From positions 372,001 to 436,000 of the forward strand of contig NZ_JAUOQT010000001.1 of assembly GCF_030547245.1 (NCBI RefSeq): 64,000 nucleotides of DNA, written 5' to 3'. The position numbers were made by a program, and so were the translations under genes. Positions 61,334 through 64,000 of this stretch are shown in pieces; the first letter of the stretch is position 1, and every line of letters starts with the position of its first letter. This stretch comes from Oceanihabitans sp. 2_MG-2023. Lineage in GTDB: Bacteria > Bacteroidota > Bacteroidia > Flavobacteriales > Flavobacteriaceae. The notes beneath the pieces are model-generated. The model worked only from the letters and a program-made list of their open reading frames with translations, was not told the origin of the DNA and made no database searches.

Positions 61334-63565
61334 TTAAAACCAAAAACCTACATTAAAAAACCACATTCCTTCTTTAGTTTCTGGCGACCAAGAGTATTTT
61401 GCTTCTATTGGACCAAAAAAGGTGTCTAGAGAGTAACCAACTGCATAACCAGAATAATCTGGAGCAGAAAACCAGTCGCCAGAATCGAAGATATTATCAT
61501 CTATATTGGCATAGTTTGCAGCGAAGTTGACATGATTCTTTTTAAAAATTTCGTAGTCAAAATTTATGGTTCCTTTTACAAAACTATTTCCAACTAAAGA
61601 TAAAAAGTCATAACCATAAAACGATTTATAATTATTTATAAAATTATTACCATACCCCCCTATTACGAAATCTAAAGATCTATTAGAGTTTTCGCCAATT
61701 TTAAAGCCTCCATCTGCGGTAATGTTTGCGGTAAAATTTTTATTAAAACTCTTTGTATAACCGATGGTTGCCTTAGCAATTGAAAATTCTGAAAAATCTT
61801 TATTAAAGTCTGATGAATAGAGATACAAATGAAAATCGCCATCAAAATAAACACCTTCATTTGGAAAATATTTATTATCGAAAGTATCTAGTTTTAATTT
61901 TCCGAAAAGACTGAAATAACTACTATTATCGAAAGTAGTTTCCTCTTGATTTGCATTGGTAAGTATGGTTTCGGTTTTTATTTTTAAGTGTTTATGTTCT
62001 GCTCCTAATGTTAATGAAAAATCTTTTCGAAATAAGGATTGCAGGTAAAATTGATTGGTAAAGTCTATAAGTTTCACATCTAATTTATTCACATTTACTG
62101 CTAGCAATTGATCTGGAGTTAAAATCGTTTGTGCTTCTACATTTTGTTTAAATTGATTGTATCTAGAATGCACACCAATACTCCAATAAAAACCTTTATC
62201 TATATAGTAGTCTAGATTATACCTAATATTATCTCCTACTATAAAATCTAAGGAAGCTACATCACTATTAAATAGTATTTTTTTTTGTGTTACATTTACT
62301 AAAACACCACTCTTATACAAATCATCATAATGAATACCTAACTTAAGCAAAGTATTTTGCCTACTTTCTTTAAGGTTAATATTCATTACATACGTTATAT
62401 CATCTACAGAAGGTGTTAATTTATAACTTACATTTTCAAAGTTATTTGTTGCTGCAAGATTGTTTACACCATCTTGAAAAGTATTATAACTTATTTTTTC
62501 GTCGGATTTAAATTTTAATTTACCAAGTACATAAGCTCTGGTATATTTATCTAATCCATTAACACTAATACCTTTAATTGTAAGACTATCTATAGGTTTT
62601 ATTTTTGTAATTTTAGGTTTCTTTTTTATTTGATTAGCTACAATGTCTTTAAGTTCTTTTAAGTGCTTATTGGTTTCTAATACACCATTATCTATTATAG
62701 TTCGGCCTTCACTAAAAGACACTACATTAAAGTTCGTGATATCTGGTTTAATATAAATATCGGTCTTTTTAGACTTGATTTTCATATCGTTTATCGTTCT
62801 ATAATTATTTATTTGTAGCAGAATTTTAGTTGCTGATTGTAGTCGATCTCTCGTTTCTAAATCGTCCTGTACATCTACACCAATAATGATATCTACACCT
62901 TTTGCTCTAAGCTCATCTATTGGATAGTTATTTACAACACCTCCATCTATTAAAACCTGATTCTTTATTCTAACGGGCTGAAACAACGAAGGAAAAGCAC
63001 CACTAGCCAAAATAGATTGTGGCAAACTTCCAGACTCTAAATACACAGCCTCTCCATTTTCAATATTGGTTGCCACACAAAAAAACGGAATTGGGAGTTT
63101 ACTAAAATCGTCTATATCACTTACATGCAATGTTAATTTAGTTAGTAAACTTAATGTGTTTTGACCTCTAGATAATGCTCGTGGTAGTTTTACTTTAAAT
63201 TTTTTGAACGGAAGTGTTACTGCATATTTTTCAGAATTATCTCGTTCATAAAAAGTTTTTGCTTTTCGAGGTAAGTTGTCACTAATAATATCATCGAAAT
63301 TTACATCTTTAAAAATAGAATCTATTTCTTTACCCGAATAACCTGATGCATATAAAGAACCTATAATAGCACCCATACTTGTACCAGCAATATAATCTAC
63401 GCGAATCCCCAAACTATCAATAACCTTAAGCGTACCAATATGCGCAAGCCCTTTTGCTCCACCACCGCTCAAGACCAAACCTACTTTTAAGTCCTCTTGT
63501 TCTAGCTCTTGAGAGAAACTTAAAAGACTAAAAAGAAGCAATATTAACGTTAGTAATTTATTCAT
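61334..63565 (-). CDS. Patatin-like phospholipase fused to an Omp85-type barrel
   Basis: 743 aa with a signal peptide (MNKLLTLILLLFSLLSFSQE). Patatin domain: GGGAKGLAHIG, nucleophile S63 in GTSMG, and Asp D207 in DGGVVNNYP. The C-terminal ~400 residues contain a POTRA-like segment (TIKGISVNGLDKYTRAYVLGKLKFKSDEKISYNTF) and a BamA/PlpD-like beta-barrel ending FNVGFWF (terminal Phe). This is a PlpD-type architecture that exports and displays the lipase. Its ATG overlaps the uvrC stop by 4 nt (ATGA), so it is downstream of uvrC in an operon. Confidence 0.9.
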   Translation of the reverse strand: MNKLLTLILLLFSLLSFSQELEQEDLKVGLVLSGGGAKGLAHIGTLKVIDSLGIRVDYIAGTSMGAIIGSLYASGYSGKEIDSIFKDVNFDDIISDNLPRKAKTFYERDNSEKYAVTLPFKKFKVKLPRALSRGQNTLSLLTKLTLHVSDIDDFSKLPIPFFCVATNIENGEAVYLESGSLPQSILASGAFPSLFQPVRIKNQVLIDGGVVNNYPIDELRAKGVDIIIGVDVQDDLETRDRLQSATKILLQINNYRTINDMKIKSKKTDIYIKPDITNFNVVSFSEGRTIIDNGVLETNKHLKELKDIVANQIKKKPKITKIKPIDSLTIKGISVNGLDKYTRAYVLGKLKFKSDEKISYNTFQDGVNNLAATNNFENVSYKLTPSVDDITYVMNINLKESRQNTLLKLGIHYDDLYKSGVLVNVTQKKILFNSDVASLDFIVGDNIRYNLDYYIDKGFYWSIGVHSRYNQFKQNVEAQTILTPDQLLAVNVNKLDVKLIDFTNQFYLQSLFRKDFSLTLGAEHKHLKIKTETILTNANQEETTFDNSSYFSLFGKLKLDTFDNKYFPNEGVYFDGDFHLYLYSSDFNKDFSEFSIAKATIGYTKSFNKNFTANITADGGFKIGENSNRSLDFVIGGYGNNFINNYKSFYGYDFLSLVGNSFVKGTINFDYEIFKKNHVNFAANYANIDDNIFDSGDWFSAPDYSGYAVGYSLDTFFGPIEAKYSWSPETKEGMWFFNVGFWF

Positions 63566-64000
63566 TTATTGTGATAGTAATTATATATTTTATTTGCTCT
63601 AGATACACCAACTACAGCTTCCAGTTCGTCTAGTTTTGCATTGCTAATTCGTTTTACAGATTTAAAAGTTTTTAGTAATTCTATAATGGTTTTATCACCA
63701 ATTCCAGGAATACTTTCCAGTTCTGTATTTAATGCTGTTTTGCTTCTTTTATTTCTATGATGCTCGATACCAAAACGATGCGCCTCGTTACGTAATTGTT
63801 GTATTATTTTAAGGGTTTCACTTTTTTTATCTAAATATAGTGGAATTGGATCATTTGGATAAAATAATTCTTCCAAACGTTTCGCAATTCCGATAATCGC
63901 AATTTTCCCTCTTAATTCTAATGCATCTAAACTTTTTAAAGCAGAAGAAAGCTGTCCTTTCCCTCCATCAATGATAATTAATTGTGGTAAAGGTTGTTTT
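63562..64000 (-). CDS. uvrC: UvrC nucleotide excision repair subunit, C-terminal part only
   Basis: The minus-strand frame is open from the right edge to TGA 63562-63564. The visible C-terminal part has LPQLIIIDGGKGQLSSALKSLDAL (the RNase H-like UvrC domain with its Asp), then IAKRLEELFYPND, and the closing helix-hairpin-helix region SIPGIGDKTIIELLKTFKSVKRISNA. The N-terminal GIY-YIG domain lies outside the window. It is co-transcribed with the patatin/Omp85 gene. Confidence 0.92.
   Translation of the reverse strand, partial: KQPLPQLIIIDGGKGQLSSALKSLDALELRGKIAIIGIAKRLEELFYPNDPIPLYLDKKSETLKIIQQLRNEAHRFGIEHHRNKRSKTALNTELESIPGIGDKTIIELLKTFKSVKRISNAKLDELEAVVGVSRANKIYNYYHNK

Noticed and set aside
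1-64000. tRNA, rRNA, CRISPR array, IS element or prophage
   Set aside because: No cloverleaf-like sequence, no regularly spaced direct repeat array and no transposase, integrase or phage structural protein was recognised on either strand.

Overview
The window is about 64 kb of AT-rich chromosome from a member of the Bacteroidota, very probably a marine Flavobacteriaceae. The evidence is the family content (SUF cluster with DUF2480 and DUF3078 neighbours, type B succinate dehydrogenase with one five-helix cytochrome b subunit, long TonB-dependent receptors with carboxypeptidase-like N-termini, many lipoproteins, MbnP/MbnH-like pair) and promoters of the Bacteroidota form TAnnTTTG upstream of many genes. 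No tRNA, rRNA, CRISPR array, transposase or integrase was seen.

Layout. 1-7924: truncated M28 peptidase lipoprotein, sdhCAB operon on the minus strand, a lipoprotein and a large secreted Asp-box/sortilin-like protein. 7925-8397: gene-poor gap with an orphan reading-frame tail and a terminator. 8398-11694: aminopeptidase P and a PLP enzyme. 11695-15898: a small accessory island of three plus-strand genes (two OLD-like ATPase/TOPRIM proteins and a two-helix DUF4231/SLATT-like protein). Each of its two spacers is a large imperfect palindrome, and both run exactly 138 nt from the previous stop codon to a shared CCGTTAC end. I consider this the best candidate for an undescribed system: cassette-like defence genes separated by palindromic spacers. 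15900-24613: lysC, a divergent ACT-domain protein, a cupredoxin/AhpD-like/34-aa Cys-rich protein/AraC group, a BrnQ transporter, an alpha/beta hydrolase, two tandem small zinc-ribbon paralogues and thiL. 24806-29479: four-gene surface lipoprotein operon ending in an MbnP/MbnH-like pair (metal binding protein plus dihaem MauG-like enzyme).

29582-41727: the Fe-S assembly (SUF) region: sufA-like, sufB, lipoprotein, sufC, sufD, then an opposing PadR operon with a near-ideal operator, then sufS, META-domain lipoprotein, sufE, sufT, ABC exporter, DUF2480 and DUF3078. 42117-53722: hflX, then two TonB receptors, a DUF5689 lipoprotein and two paralogous EEP-family phosphodiesterases, one predicted cytoplasmic and one secreted. 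53879-61092: pgi, an M23 endopeptidase lipoprotein and an aromatic amino-acid catabolism group (tryptophan 2,3-dioxygenase, HPPD, homogentisate dioxygenase). 61334-64000: patatin/Omp85 fusion and the C-terminal part of uvrC.

Several short repeats recur just downstream of genes: a 65-bp element after sufD and hmgA (57/65 identical by hand count), a second family after the araC gene and hflX, and a 24-bp pair. The hflX copy lies in a strongly structured region with interleaved inverted repeats. All residue positions, hairpins and repeat comparisons were counted by hand from the sequence; no database search was possible.
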